This document shows positions 1 through 5,773 of a stretch of DNA of 11,671 bases, in pieces (within the stretch, counting starts at the first letter, position 1; every line of letters begins with the position of its first letter). Both the position numbers and the translations under genes were made by a program. Source of the stretch: an uncultured Flavobacterium sp. (lineage in GTDB: Bacteria > Bacteroidota > Bacteroidia > Flavobacteriales > Flavobacteriaceae); assembly GCF_937876455.1 (NCBI RefSeq), contig NZ_CALFIG010000066.1, positions 1-11,671 on the forward strand, written 5' to 3'. The notes below the pieces were generated by a model. The model had not been told where the DNA came from, ran no database searches, and was given only the letters and a program-made list of their open reading frames with translations.

Positions 1-582
1 AAAAACGGTGGCTATCCGGTTGAAGTCGTAAAAAACTGCCTTATCGAAGCCGTCCTCATGGGATTGCAGCCAACCGGAAACCAATTTAACATTATCGCCG
101 GTAATATGTACCCTACAAAAGAGGGGTGCGGATACCTTTTAAACCGATTCCCTGGCCTATCATACCGGATTGTTTGCGGCCTCCCAAAAGTAAATCAGGA
201 AAAGACCAGCGCGGCGGTGGATGTGAATATCACCTGGAAGCTTAACGGCGAACAAAAAACAGAGGTTGTGCCGATTCCTATTAAGATTGATTCATACGCC
301 TCGGTTGATTCAATCATTGGTAAAGCCACCCGTAAAGGAAGGGCATGGCTTCTGAGTGTTGTTTCAGGTGTTGAAGTAACGGATGGCGAAGTTGAGGACG
401 TAAACCATAAGGTTTTGAGTACGGCGGTAAATCATGATCCCGATGACCTCCAGTTCTTATACGAAACCACCGATAAGGAATTACAGAAAATTACGGCTGA
501 GGAGGTGACGTTCATTGAACGGGTGCTGAATAACAAGGAAACACAGTCGTACGGAAAAGTTCACAAAATTTTAACCCGATAA
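1..582 (+). CDS. RecT-like single-strand annealing protein, 5' end missing
   Basis: The reading frame is open from base 1, so the gene starts upstream; an internal ATG at 58 is not a convincing start because coding continues before it. At least 193 residues are visible. The segment around that Met (GLQPTGNQFNII, then MYPTKEG) resembles the conserved core of RecT-family annealing proteins. These coat ssDNA and pair it with a complementary strand during phage recombination. A basic stretch (GKATRKGRAWLL) follows near residue 90 of the 58-start numbering. The next gene, three bases downstream, is a YqaJ-type exonuclease, the classical partner (RecE/RecT or exo/bet type pair). The family call rests on motif memory plus this neighbour; an Erf-like or other annealase is possible. 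GC content is higher than in the right half of the window. Confidence 0.7.
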   Translation, partial: KNGGYPVEVVKNCLIEAVLMGLQPTGNQFNIIAGNMYPTKEGCGYLLNRFPGLSYRIVCGLPKVNQEKTSAAVDVNITWKLNGEQKTEVVPIPIKIDSYASVDSIIGKATRKGRAWLLSVVSGVEVTDGEVEDVNHKVLSTAVNHDPDDLQFLYETTDKELQKITAEEVTFIERVLNNKETQSYGKVHKILTR

Positions 583-585
583 GCC

Positions 586-1326
586 ATGCAAACAATGGTT
601 AATAACTCAGCCAGAATCGGAAACTTTACGAGCAGCAAAATCGGGGCTTTAATGTCATCCGGCAAACAGGCTAACGGTTTTGGTGTTCAGGCAATAACCT
701 ACATAAAGGAACGCAACTTTGAGCGCAAACTCGGACGGGCCATCTCAGCTGAATCAAACGCAAGGCCGTTAAGTTGGGGCAAACTACTCGAAAAGCGGGT
801 GTTTGACCTCCTGGGACTTGAATACATCCTTTGCAGCCATGAAACAATTATTCACCCAACGATTGAATATTGGTCAGGCAGCCCCGATGCAAGGAAGGAA
901 CCCGGAACCGTTTGTGATGTGAAATGCCCCGAAACCCTCAAATCCTTCTGTATTCTATCCGAGTGCAAAACCATTGAGGAAGTAAGACAAAACCACGACA
1001 AAGGAGAGGAGTATTACTGGCAGCTTGTTTCAAATGCAGTTTTGACCAATTCAAACAAAGCTGAGTTGATTGTTTACATGCCTTACCTCTCCGAACTTCA
1101 GGAAATACGGGAATTGTGCTTTTCAGTTCCACCGGATGAGGCATATAAGTATTACTGGATTGCCAATGGTAACGACGAGGAACTGCCCTATTTGCCCGAT
1201 GGCTGCTTTTACAAAAACATGCACGTTATCTCGTTTGATGTGCCTGAAGCGGACAAGGAACTTTTAAAGGAGCGGGTTCTCTTAGGCGGAACCATGCTTG
1301 AGCCTCACTTTTCAAAAACAGTTTAA
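586..1326 (+). CDS. YqaJ-type viral recombinase exonuclease (PD-(D/E)xK nuclease)
   Basis: 246 aa. The motifs of lambda-exonuclease/YqaJ nucleases occur in order: WGKLLE with E69, WSGSPDA with D101, CDVK with D111 and K113, and YYWQL with Q146. These are the metal-binding and catalytic positions of the PD-(D/E)xK fold. Such enzymes degrade one strand of a DNA end 5'-3' and load the annealing protein encoded just upstream. The start at 586 lies 3 nt after the recT-like stop; a second ATG at 595 is possible and would remove only three residues. Length fits a single-domain YqaJ protein. The gene directly abuts the downstream winged-helix gene, whose start lies 1 nt after this stop, so the three are probably co-transcribed. 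Confidence 0.85.
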   Translation: MQTMVNNSARIGNFTSSKIGALMSSGKQANGFGVQAITYIKERNFERKLGRAISAESNARPLSWGKLLEKRVFDLLGLEYILCSHETIIHPTIEYWSGSPDARKEPGTVCDVKCPETLKSFCILSECKTIEEVRQNHDKGEEYYWQLVSNAVLTNSNKAELIVYMPYLSELQEIRELCFSVPPDEAYKYYWIANGNDEELPYLPDGCFYKNMHVISFDVPEADKELLKERVLLGGTMLEPHFSKTV

Positions 1327-1327
1327 A

Positions 1328-1621
1328 ATGCCCTACTACAATACAACATACCAAACCGGTCAATCTCTGATTGAGTTCTCTGAAAAAGCAGACAAACAGG
1401 ATGCGCTTGTTTACGATGTTTTCAGATTCAATCCCGAAAAAGAATTTACCCCGTTTAATGTTCAGTATGAACTTGCAAAAATTGGCAAACAATACCCGAT
1501 CACATCAATAAGACGTTCAATCAATACACTAACCAAAGATGGAAAACTCAAAAAACTTGAAAGGCTCGTCCTCGGAGATTATGACAGACCAAACCACACC
1601 TGGAAGTTTAACAAGGATTAG
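1328..1621 (+). CDS. Small winged-helix-like DNA-binding protein
   Basis: 97 aa from the ATG one base after the nuclease stop. An in-frame ATG at 1298 would overlap the nuclease by 29 bases and is less likely. The centre (residues ~30-80) reads like a winged helix-turn-helix: a helix (ALVYDVFRF), a segment ending in a Thr-Pro cap (FTPFNVQYELAKIG), a recognition-like helix beginning PITSIRRSINTLTKDG, then KLKKLE and a beta-hairpin-like tail. Small proteins of this shape are common beside phage replication and recombination genes. The target is not visible from sequence. It could regulate the operon or be an accessory DNA-binding factor. Confidence 0.6.
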   Translation: MPYYNTTYQTGQSLIEFSEKADKQDALVYDVFRFNPEKEFTPFNVQYELAKIGKQYPITSIRRSINTLTKDGKLKKLERLVLGDYDRPNHTWKFNKD

Positions 1622-1733
1622 GCATTGGTGGGCTGATGTATTGCTCGATTGGGCTTTGCAGGTATCACCAAAGTCAACAAAAGAAGGTAGAAGGATTAGG
1701 GAACTTGTGGCCGCCCATGATTCGCTGAAATAA
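1581..1733 (+). CDS. Small hypothetical protein (50 aa)
   Basis: I do not recognise a family. The ATG at 1581 lies inside the end of the winged-helix gene, overlapping it by 41 bases in another frame, and is preceded by GGAG 4 nt upstream, one of the few clear Shine-Dalgarno-like sites here. An earlier in-frame ATG exists at 1539 but would deepen the overlap. The product has a Trp-rich amphipathic stretch (RHWWADVLLDWALQV) followed by a charged segment, a composition seen in small phage proteins. It is the last frame before the promoter at 1749-1779. Coding status is supported by the frame continuing 112 bases beyond the upstream gene, but it could be chance. Confidence 0.45.
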   Translation: MTDQTTPGSLTRIRHWWADVLLDWALQVSPKSTKEGRRIRELVAAHDSLK

Positions 1734-1748
1734 TTTAACAAATAAAAC

Positions 1749-1779
1749 TTGCACAACCATTAAACATTTAGTATTTTTG
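1749..1779 (+). promoter_or_regulatory. Bacteroidota-type promoter
   Basis: TTG (1749-1751), 20 nt, then TATTTTTG (1772-1779). This matches the primary-sigma consensus of Bacteroidota (TTG, 17-23 nt, TAnnTTTG) exactly. Transcription would start near 1785-1788, at the first arm of the inverted repeat described at 1784-1878. It would drive the leader, the DUF6291-like gene and dnaB. Confidence 0.7.
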
Positions 1780-1783
1780 CTTT

Positions 1784-1878
1784 AGCTGAACCCTATGAAA
1801 AAATTGAAAAATATTCCCGAAACAACATTCTCAGGTCAAATGGCCAGGGTTCAGCTATGTTGGAGTAGGGATATTTTT
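1784..1878 (+). promoter_or_regulatory. Leader with two interleaved inverted repeats (pseudoknot or switch topology)
   Basis: Arm A AGCTGAACCCT (1784-1794) is perfectly complementary to A' AGGGTTCAGCT (1846-1856). Arm B AAAAATATTCCC (1807-1818) is complementary, with one bulged T, to B' GGGATATTTTT (1868-1878). The order A-B-A'-B' means both helices together form an H-type pseudoknot topology. If only one forms at a time, they form alternative hairpins. B' ends 4 nt before the ATG of the next gene, so the second helix would cover its ribosome-binding region. The location right after a promoter suggests a 5'-UTR control element. A DNA-level role, such as a replication-origin dyad near the initiator genes, is an alternative. 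Confidence 0.55.
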
Positions 1879-1890
1879 TGTAATGGCTGA
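1795..1890 (+). CDS. Possible 31-aa leader peptide
   Basis: An ATG immediately follows arm A of the leader repeat, and the frame (starting MKKLKNIPETTF) runs across both repeat systems. Its TGA lies 8 bases inside the next gene. Translation through it would unfold or reshape the leader helices, as an attenuator peptide would, and the terminal overlap would permit translational coupling. The product has no recognisable domain. It may be a chance frame, and the repeat constraint rather than coding could explain its composition. Confidence 0.3.
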   Translation: MKKLKNIPETTFSGQMARVQLCWSRDIFCNG

Positions 1891-2458
1891 GAATAAAAAG
1901 TCAGTTTTACTTTACTGCGACATAATACACACCGTTGAGGAATTGACTGATCAGGAAGCTGGCGTTCTTTTTAAGCATTATTTAAGGTACGTTAATGACC
2001 AAAACCCGACTCCGCCTGACAGAATCACGGCGATTGCTTTTGAGCCAATTAAGCAAACGTTAAAAAGGGACCTGCGCAAATGGGAATCAAAGTCATCAAA
2101 GAATAGAGAAAGCGCAAACAAGCGTTGGCATGCGAGCGCATCAAGCGGCAATCAGCCGGAAGCGAAGGAAATGCCTGTTGAGAAAGCAGAACCCGAACCA
2201 ATGCCAACCCGAACAGATGAAAACCAAAACCTACTCGAATCCTATTTCAAAGACTTTCCGAACTCAGTAAACTGCGAAAACATTGCCAGGATTCTCAAAG
2301 TGGACAAGTCAGTGTTGGTTGCTGCCCTCCCTGCATTTCGTAAAGCGGCCAATCTATCCTATCCCAACGGCATAAAATTCGCCGAGCATTTTAAGAACTG
2401 GTACTTGAAACAGAAAAGCAATAATACAGCAGGACCAAAAAAACGTAACCAAATATGA
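1883..2458 (+). CDS. DUF6291-like phage replication protein, candidate helicase loader/initiator
   Basis: 191 aa. The N-terminal ~75 residues (KKSVLLYCDIIHTVEELTD, then QEAGVLFKHYLRYVND) match the pattern I associate with DUF6291 proteins of Bacteroidota phages: a short strand, then the EAG-LF helix. A charged, Pro/Glu-rich linker (about residues 80-115, starting from the basic NKRWHAS segment) connects to a C-terminal helical region. That region ends in GIKFAEHFKNWYLKQ, typical of the small C-terminal domains of phage replisome organisers. The stop overlaps the dnaB start by ATGA. This tight coupling and the layout suggest a helicase loader or replisome-organiser role, which is inference. 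Expression is likely from the promoter at 1749-1779 and subject to the leader structure that ends 4 nt upstream. Confidence 0.6.
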   Translation: MAENKKSVLLYCDIIHTVEELTDQEAGVLFKHYLRYVNDQNPTPPDRITAIAFEPIKQTLKRDLRKWESKSSKNRESANKRWHASASSGNQPEAKEMPVEKAEPEPMPTRTDENQNLLESYFKDFPNSVNCENIARILKVDKSVLVAALPAFRKAANLSYPNGIKFAEHFKNWYLKQKSNNTAGPKKRNQI

Positions 2459-3843
2459 CCCATAACATTGACATAGAGAACGCCGTCCTGGGGGCCATTA
2501 TTTTGGAGCCACATTGCCTAAGTATAGTTCAGCCAATGCTTAAAGAGGAACTTTTTTATGACAACAAAAACCAGGCTGTTTACCGAGCAATCATGGCCAT
2601 CCAAAAGAGAGGCCAGTCCATTGACATTTTAACCGTTTGCTCTGAGTTAAAAACAACTCGCATGCTCGACTTTGTTGGTGGTGCTTATTACGTTTCATCA
2701 CTGACCCTTAGAATGGCGTCCGCCGCAAACATTGAAACACACGTTTACAAGCTTAATGAGTGGTTATTGATTCGCGAACTGATTAGACTCTCAAGTTATA
2801 TTCACAAAAGAGCAAACGAACCAAATGTGGATTGTTTTGATTTAATTGAGGAAGCCGGTAGCGAATTACGGTCCATGCTTCAGTATGTGTCAAACAATAC
2901 AAAGCACGTAGGTGATATTTTCAATGCCATTGTGGATGACATAAACAAGTCACTTGAGGCCCCAGGAATTGCCGGAGTTCCATCCGGATTGACAAAGCTG
3001 GACCAGCATACAGGTGGATGGCAGGACGGAACTTTAATGGTATTGGCAGCGCGTCCAGGGATGGGAAAAACTTGTGTGGCCCTTCAATTCGCAAAACACC
3101 CAGCCATTGCATTAAACAAACCAGTGGCCGTGTTCAGCCTTGAAATGACTGCCAAGCAATTAGTAGGCAGAATGGCTGCCTCCGAAAGCGAAGTGAGTAG
3201 TTCAGCCATAAATCAAAAGTCCATAAGTCGCTATGAGCTCCAGCAAATAAGCGGGAGATGCAACAAACTTATTGGATCGCCCATTTACATTGATGACACC
3301 CCAAACATAAAAATGGCTGATTTGAGAATCAAAGCCATTAAACTGAAAATGGATTATGCGATTGAACTCCTAATTGTTGACTACCTCCAGCTAATGCATG
3401 GGGACATTAAAGGCAACCGGGAGCAGGAAATTTCATACATAACCAGGGGATTAAAAACGCTTTCAAAGGAATTGAATATACCAATCATTGCCTTATCACA
3501 GTTGAGCAGGGAAGTTGAGCGCAGGGATGACAAAAGGCCTCAACTTTCTGACCTAAGAGAATCAGGCTCCATTGAGCAGGACGCAGACATTGTAATGTTC
3601 CTGTGGAGGCCGGAATACTATGACCTACACCCGGACGGTTACGATTACAAAAACGAAACCATACCAACCCGTAACTTAATGATTATAGACATAGCCAAAG
3701 GCCGTGAAATTAAGACCGGAGAGATTGCCACAAAGTTTTACGGTGAATACATGATTGTAACCGATTATGAAAGCCAACAAAGGCAACCCGAATTTGTGGA
3801 CTACAAAGCAATGCAAGCGAATGACAATTTTTTAAATCAATGA
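2455..3843 (+). CDS. dnaB: Replicative DNA helicase DnaB
   Basis: 462 aa, normal DnaB length. The N-terminal domain (residues ~4-100) starts NIDIENAVLGAIILEP and carries the usual LFYDNKNQAVYRAI segment. The RecA-like ATPase has Walker A ARPGMGKT (K205, T206), Walker B LLIVDYLQLM (D309), and the late motif ALSQLSREVERR followed by LSDLRESGSIEQDAD. The basic loop AKGREIKTGE (R417) sits where the arginine finger lies. As a hexamer it would unwind DNA 5'-3' at the phage fork. No intein or truncation is visible. It starts inside the stop of the candidate loader. It is the last gene before the cassette array: its stop is 67 bases before the first GTTA repeat end, and composition changes there. Confidence 0.95.
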   Translation: MTHNIDIENAVLGAIILEPHCLSIVQPMLKEELFYDNKNQAVYRAIMAIQKRGQSIDILTVCSELKTTRMLDFVGGAYYVSSLTLRMASAANIETHVYKLNEWLLIRELIRLSSYIHKRANEPNVDCFDLIEEAGSELRSMLQYVSNNTKHVGDIFNAIVDDINKSLEAPGIAGVPSGLTKLDQHTGGWQDGTLMVLAARPGMGKTCVALQFAKHPAIALNKPVAVFSLEMTAKQLVGRMAASESEVSSSAINQKSISRYELQQISGRCNKLIGSPIYIDDTPNIKMADLRIKAIKLKMDYAIELLIVDYLQLMHGDIKGNREQEISYITRGLKTLSKELNIPIIALSQLSREVERRDDKRPQLSDLRESGSIEQDADIVMFLWRPEYYDLHPDGYDYKNETIPTRNLMIIDIAKGREIKTGEIATKFYGEYMIVTDYESQQRQPEFVDYKAMQANDNFLNQ

Positions 3844-4049
3844 TTATGAAAACAATTGAAATTTTTATTACAGTTCACTTAGTTATGAGTTGTTTTACCG
3901 ATAGCTGTTGTTATAGCGCCATCGGGTCGGCATGCGGGCAAGCGGGTACGTTTGGCGTGTGCGTGGGCTTGCCTTGCATGTGTGCGAAGGTTCGCGGGTG
4001 GCCTCCGTGCCAGCGCAAGGCAATTCGTAAGCAGCCAAATGCGCTATAA
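3840..4049 (+). CDS. Doubtful 69-aa reading frame entering the GC-rich repeat
   Basis: An ATGA overlap with the dnaB stop and a hydrophobic, signal-like beginning (MKTIEIFITVHLVMSC) suggest that a small phage gene once started here. From base 3910 on, however, the frame is made of the GC-rich structured element, giving an odd Cys/Gly/Pro-rich sequence. It stops at the TAA of the element's terminal CTATAAC. The likeliest reading is the 5' remnant of a phage gene cut by entry of the cassette array, continuing by chance through the repeat. The stop inside TAAC repeats the arrangement seen for two cassette genes, so a real fusion product is not excluded. Confidence 0.25.
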   Translation: MIMKTIEIFITVHLVMSCFTDSCCYSAIGSACGQAGTFGVCVGLPCMCAKVRGWPPCQRKAIRKQPNAL

Positions 4050-4050
4050 C
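3910..4050 (+). repeat. GC-rich, highly self-complementary non-coding unit
   Basis: One hand-counted 60-base line (3961-4020) is 68% GC, against roughly 30-47% elsewhere. The outer ends GTTATAGCGC and GCGCTATAAC are perfectly complementary. Inner pairs include a GCATGCGGGCAAGC region against GCTTGCCTTGCATG (near 3930-3980), GCGAA/TTCGC (3984-3995), and GCCTTGC (3971-3977) against GCAAGGC (4015-4021); some of these compete. It behaves as the first unit of the cassette array but has no credible gene. It could be a structured RNA, a decayed cassette or an end element of the array. Confidence 0.55.
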
Positions 4051-4175
4051 GTAAAAGTATTGGCGATGTTGCCGTAATTGAAAAACAAAAGATTAATATG
4101 AGTACAGAGTTAAATAGTAGCACCAAAGTTGAAGTTAGCACATCAGGCGGCAATATAGCCAATGCAGTGTTAGGC
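4044..4175 (+). repeat. attC-like junction hairpin 0 (carries start of the GIY-YIG gene)
   Basis: From CTATAAC to GTTAGGC. The arms 4059-4074 (ATTGGCGATGTTGCCG) and 4148-4163 (CGGCAATATAGCCAAT) pair at 14 of 16 positions, plus one G-T. The 73-nt loop holds the A-rich leader and the ATG (4098) of the next gene, whose frame runs through the 3' arm. A nearer GTTAGCA at 4133 does not fit the arm pairing. Confidence 0.6.
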
Positions 4176-4589
4176 GTAGTTCTTTCTTCTGACTTGGATA
4201 AGGTTTGCGAAATATCAGACATAACTACCAAAGGTTTTTATGTTTACAAAGGATTGCCAAAAGAAAAAGATGGCAAAAAACTACTTTATATAGGAACGAC
4301 AATTCAAATACCTGCCGATAGATTTCGTTGGCACAAATCCAATGGTAAGGATTTTCGTTTTGAAATAATCAAAATTTGTAAGGATGAAAAAGAGATGTTA
4401 GATACTGAATTTGCTTTGATACAAAAGTATAATCCACGATATAATAAGATTACAAAGCGAAAACAGAATTTTAATAAGAGACTTTCTGATGAAGAAAAAT
4501 ATGGAAGGGTTGGCAATAAAGAATGGTGTCAATGCTGTCTAACAAGGAGAGTAAATAAAGGCTATAAGTTCTGCTACTACTGTGGGTAG
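4098..4589 (+). CDS. GIY-YIG endonuclease with C-terminal zinc ribbon (cassette A)
   Basis: 163 aa. The GIY-YIG core is visible as GFYVYKGL (residues 46-53) and LLYIGTT (62-68). It is followed by the conserved Arg in ADRFRWH (R75), Glu in LDTEFALIQKYNP (E104) and Asn in RYN (N116), the usual metal/catalytic set. The C-terminus has CxxC pairs at C144/C147 and C159/C162, a likely zinc ribbon for DNA contact. It would nick or cut DNA as a phage or homing-type nuclease; the target is unknown. Residues 1-24 (starting MSTELNSSTKVEV) come from the upstream hairpin rather than the cassette body, and no other start precedes the nuclease core. AT-rich relative to dnaB. The TAG lies 6 nt before GCCTAAC. 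Confidence 0.8.
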   Translation: MSTELNSSTKVEVSTSGGNIANAVLGVVLSSDLDKVCEISDITTKGFYVYKGLPKEKDGKKLLYIGTTIQIPADRFRWHKSNGKDFRFEIIKICKDEKEMLDTEFALIQKYNPRYNKITKRKQNFNKRLSDEEKYGRVGNKEWCQCCLTRRVNKGYKFCYYCG

Positions 4590-4595
4590 AATTAC

Positions 4596-4678
4596 GCCTA
4601 ACGTTTTGCGGCTTTGTGTCAGGCTGCGAAGCGTTGGCATTGAGCGGTCGGGCAGCTTGCACAAAACCGCTGTTAGCT
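4596..4678 (+). repeat. attC-like junction hairpin 1 (compact)
   Basis: From GCCTAAC to GTTAGCT, 83 nt. The arm GCGGCTTTGTG (4608-4618) pairs with CACAAAACCGC (4660-4670) at 10 of 11 positions. A small bulge follows, then GCTGC (4623-4627) against GCAGC (4652-4656). This is the junction most like a classical attC in size, with no start codon inside; gene B starts downstream of it. The 28 bases 4591-4618 are identical to 5638-5665 in junction 3. Confidence 0.7.
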
Positions 4679-4721
4679 GCTGCTGCGGTGAATTTAGTAG
4701 GAACTTAATTAAATAACAAAA

Positions 4722-5282
4722 ATGGGAAGTATAAAAGGACAGAAACATAATCCATACATTGAGGGAAAGTATGCACACTTAAACCCGAATGACGTGGTAT
4801 TTACGCCAGATTGGTTGGCAAAACAGATTTGCGGAATGTTTGACATTGTTGGCAAAGTATTAGAACCGTGTAAAGGCGAGGGAGCATTTTTGCAATACCT
4901 CCCTGAAAATACAGATTGGTGTGAAATTGCAGAAGGCAGGAACTATTACGATTACAATGATAAAGTAGATTGGATTGTAACAAACCCCCCTTACAGCGAT
5001 TACAACCGCTTTTTAGAACACTCCTTTGCTTTGGCTGATAACATAGTTTTACTTGTTCCTGTTGCAAAAATGTTTAAGAGTTTGGGAACATTAAAACTAA
5101 TATTTGAATATGGCGGGTTTGTATCAATACATACTTTGCCAGCAAGCAAGGCAGGGTTTCCATTCGGGTTTCCGTGTGCAGTTTATTATCTGAAACGTGG
5201 ATACAAAGGGGAAACTAAAATTGAAATGTTGCAATGTATGGATAATGTTCAATCGGAGCTGTTCGGTAGCAGTTGCAGCTAA
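4722..5282 (+). CDS. N6-adenine DNA methyltransferase-like protein (cassette B)
   Basis: 186 aa, class I SAM-dependent fold. A motif X-like start FTPDWLAKQI (about residues 27-36) precedes motif I VLEPCKGEGAFL, the SAM-binding loop in the form EPxxGxG. Motif IV is TNPPYSDY, the NPPY catalytic tetrad of N6-adenine methyltransferases. No separate target-recognition domain is visible, so it is a minimal enzyme, smaller than most solitary methyltransferases. No restriction endonuclease is adjacent, apart from the GIY-YIG cassette. A role in protecting phage DNA from host restriction is inference. Its ATG is 44 bases after the GTTA that opens the cassette. Its stop codon is the TAA of the AGCTAAC core at 5277-5283, so the gene ends inside the recombination-type repeat. 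Confidence 0.8.
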   Translation: MGSIKGQKHNPYIEGKYAHLNPNDVVFTPDWLAKQICGMFDIVGKVLEPCKGEGAFLQYLPENTDWCEIAEGRNYYDYNDKVDWIVTNPPYSDYNRFLEHSFALADNIVLLVPVAKMFKSLGTLKLIFEYGGFVSIHTLPASKAGFPFGFPCAVYYLKRGYKGETKIEMLQCMDNVQSELFGSSCS

Positions 5283-5409
5283 CGTTCCGCAGCTATGCCC
5301 AGTTGGGCGATTTGAAACACAAATTTACAATAACAAATAAAACTTAATAAAATGGAAGAAGATTCAATAAACAAAGAAACTGCCCAATTGGGTATAGGTG
5401 CTGTTAGGC
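5277..5409 (+). repeat. attC-like junction hairpin 2 (carries start of cassette C gene)
   Basis: From AGCTAAC to GTTAGGC, 133 nt. Arms 5291-5313 and 5377-5399 pair at 18 of 23 positions plus three G-T. Each arm also contains its own small palindrome around CCCAnTTGGG. The 63-nt AT-rich loop ends with the leader and ATG (5352) of the next gene. The frame continues through the 3' arm (encoding TAQLGIGA) and across GTTAGGC. Confidence 0.65.
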
Positions 5410-5636
5410 GTAGTATTGCTCAGGTGTTATTAGATGATTACACTAATGACCAACTACGTTTAGTTTTGAAAGAAACAAGCACAAGACACTCAAAAGATAG
5501 AGTTTACAGCGAAGAAGTTGTAAGGCTGATTGACCACGAAAATATAAAAAACGATGATATTTATTGCAAGTTAGGACACATATATCAAGTAGTTAGTCAT
5601 GTTATTACTCAAAAGGTTCTTCGGGACGAGTTTTAA
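5352..5636 (+). CDS. Hypothetical protein, cassette C (94 aa)
   Basis: I recognise no family. The first ~17 residues (MEEDSINKETAQLGIGA) are encoded by the upstream hairpin loop and arm. The cassette body proper begins at VRRSIAQVLLDDYTNDQL. The body is predicted mostly helical and acidic/basic mixed, with one Cys (YCKLGH) and no transmembrane segment, so a small soluble cytoplasmic protein. The frame has no alternative ATG between the hairpin and VRRS. Stop TAA at 5634-5636 is 6 nt before GCCTAAC. A chance frame is unlikely because it fills the cassette almost exactly, like its neighbours. Confidence 0.65.
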   Translation: MEEDSINKETAQLGIGAVRRSIAQVLLDDYTNDQLRLVLKETSTRHSKDRVYSEEVVRLIDHENIKNDDIYCKLGHIYQVVSHVITQKVLRDEF

Positions 5637-5642
5637 TATTAC

Positions 5643-5773
5643 GCCTAACGTTTTGCGGCTTTGTGCAGGTGGGCATCAAGGCACGAAAGTTTCAACCCAC
5701 CACTAAACTTTAATTGAAATACAGATGATGAATTTAGCAGATAACCCCCACTTGCACAAAGCCGATGTTAGCC
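5643..5773 (+). repeat. attC-like junction hairpin 3 (carries start of cassette D gene)
   Basis: From GCCTAAC to GTTAGCC, 131 nt. Arms 5656-5673 (CGGCTTTGTGCAGGTGGG) and 5747-5764 (CCCACTTGCACAAAGCCG) pair at 17 of 18 positions plus one G-T, the best stem of the set. The end of the 5' arm (GGTGGG) can alternatively pair with CCCACC at 5696-5701, giving a competing smaller hairpin. The loop carries ATGATG (5725). Confidence 0.7.

Noticed and set aside
1298..1327. Earlier ATG for the winged-helix gene
   Set aside because: It would overlap the nuclease gene by 29 bases, whereas the ATG at 1328 follows the stop directly and begins the plausible fold.
3947..3954. TACGTTTG as a -7 promoter box in the GC-rich unit
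   Set aside because: No TTG about 20 bases upstream, and the region is 68% GC and strongly folded.
4133..4139. GTTAGCA as the right core of junction 0
   Set aside because: It does not match the paired arms (4059-4074 with 4148-4163) nor the end complementarity with TACGCCTAAC; GTTAGGC at 4169 satisfies both.
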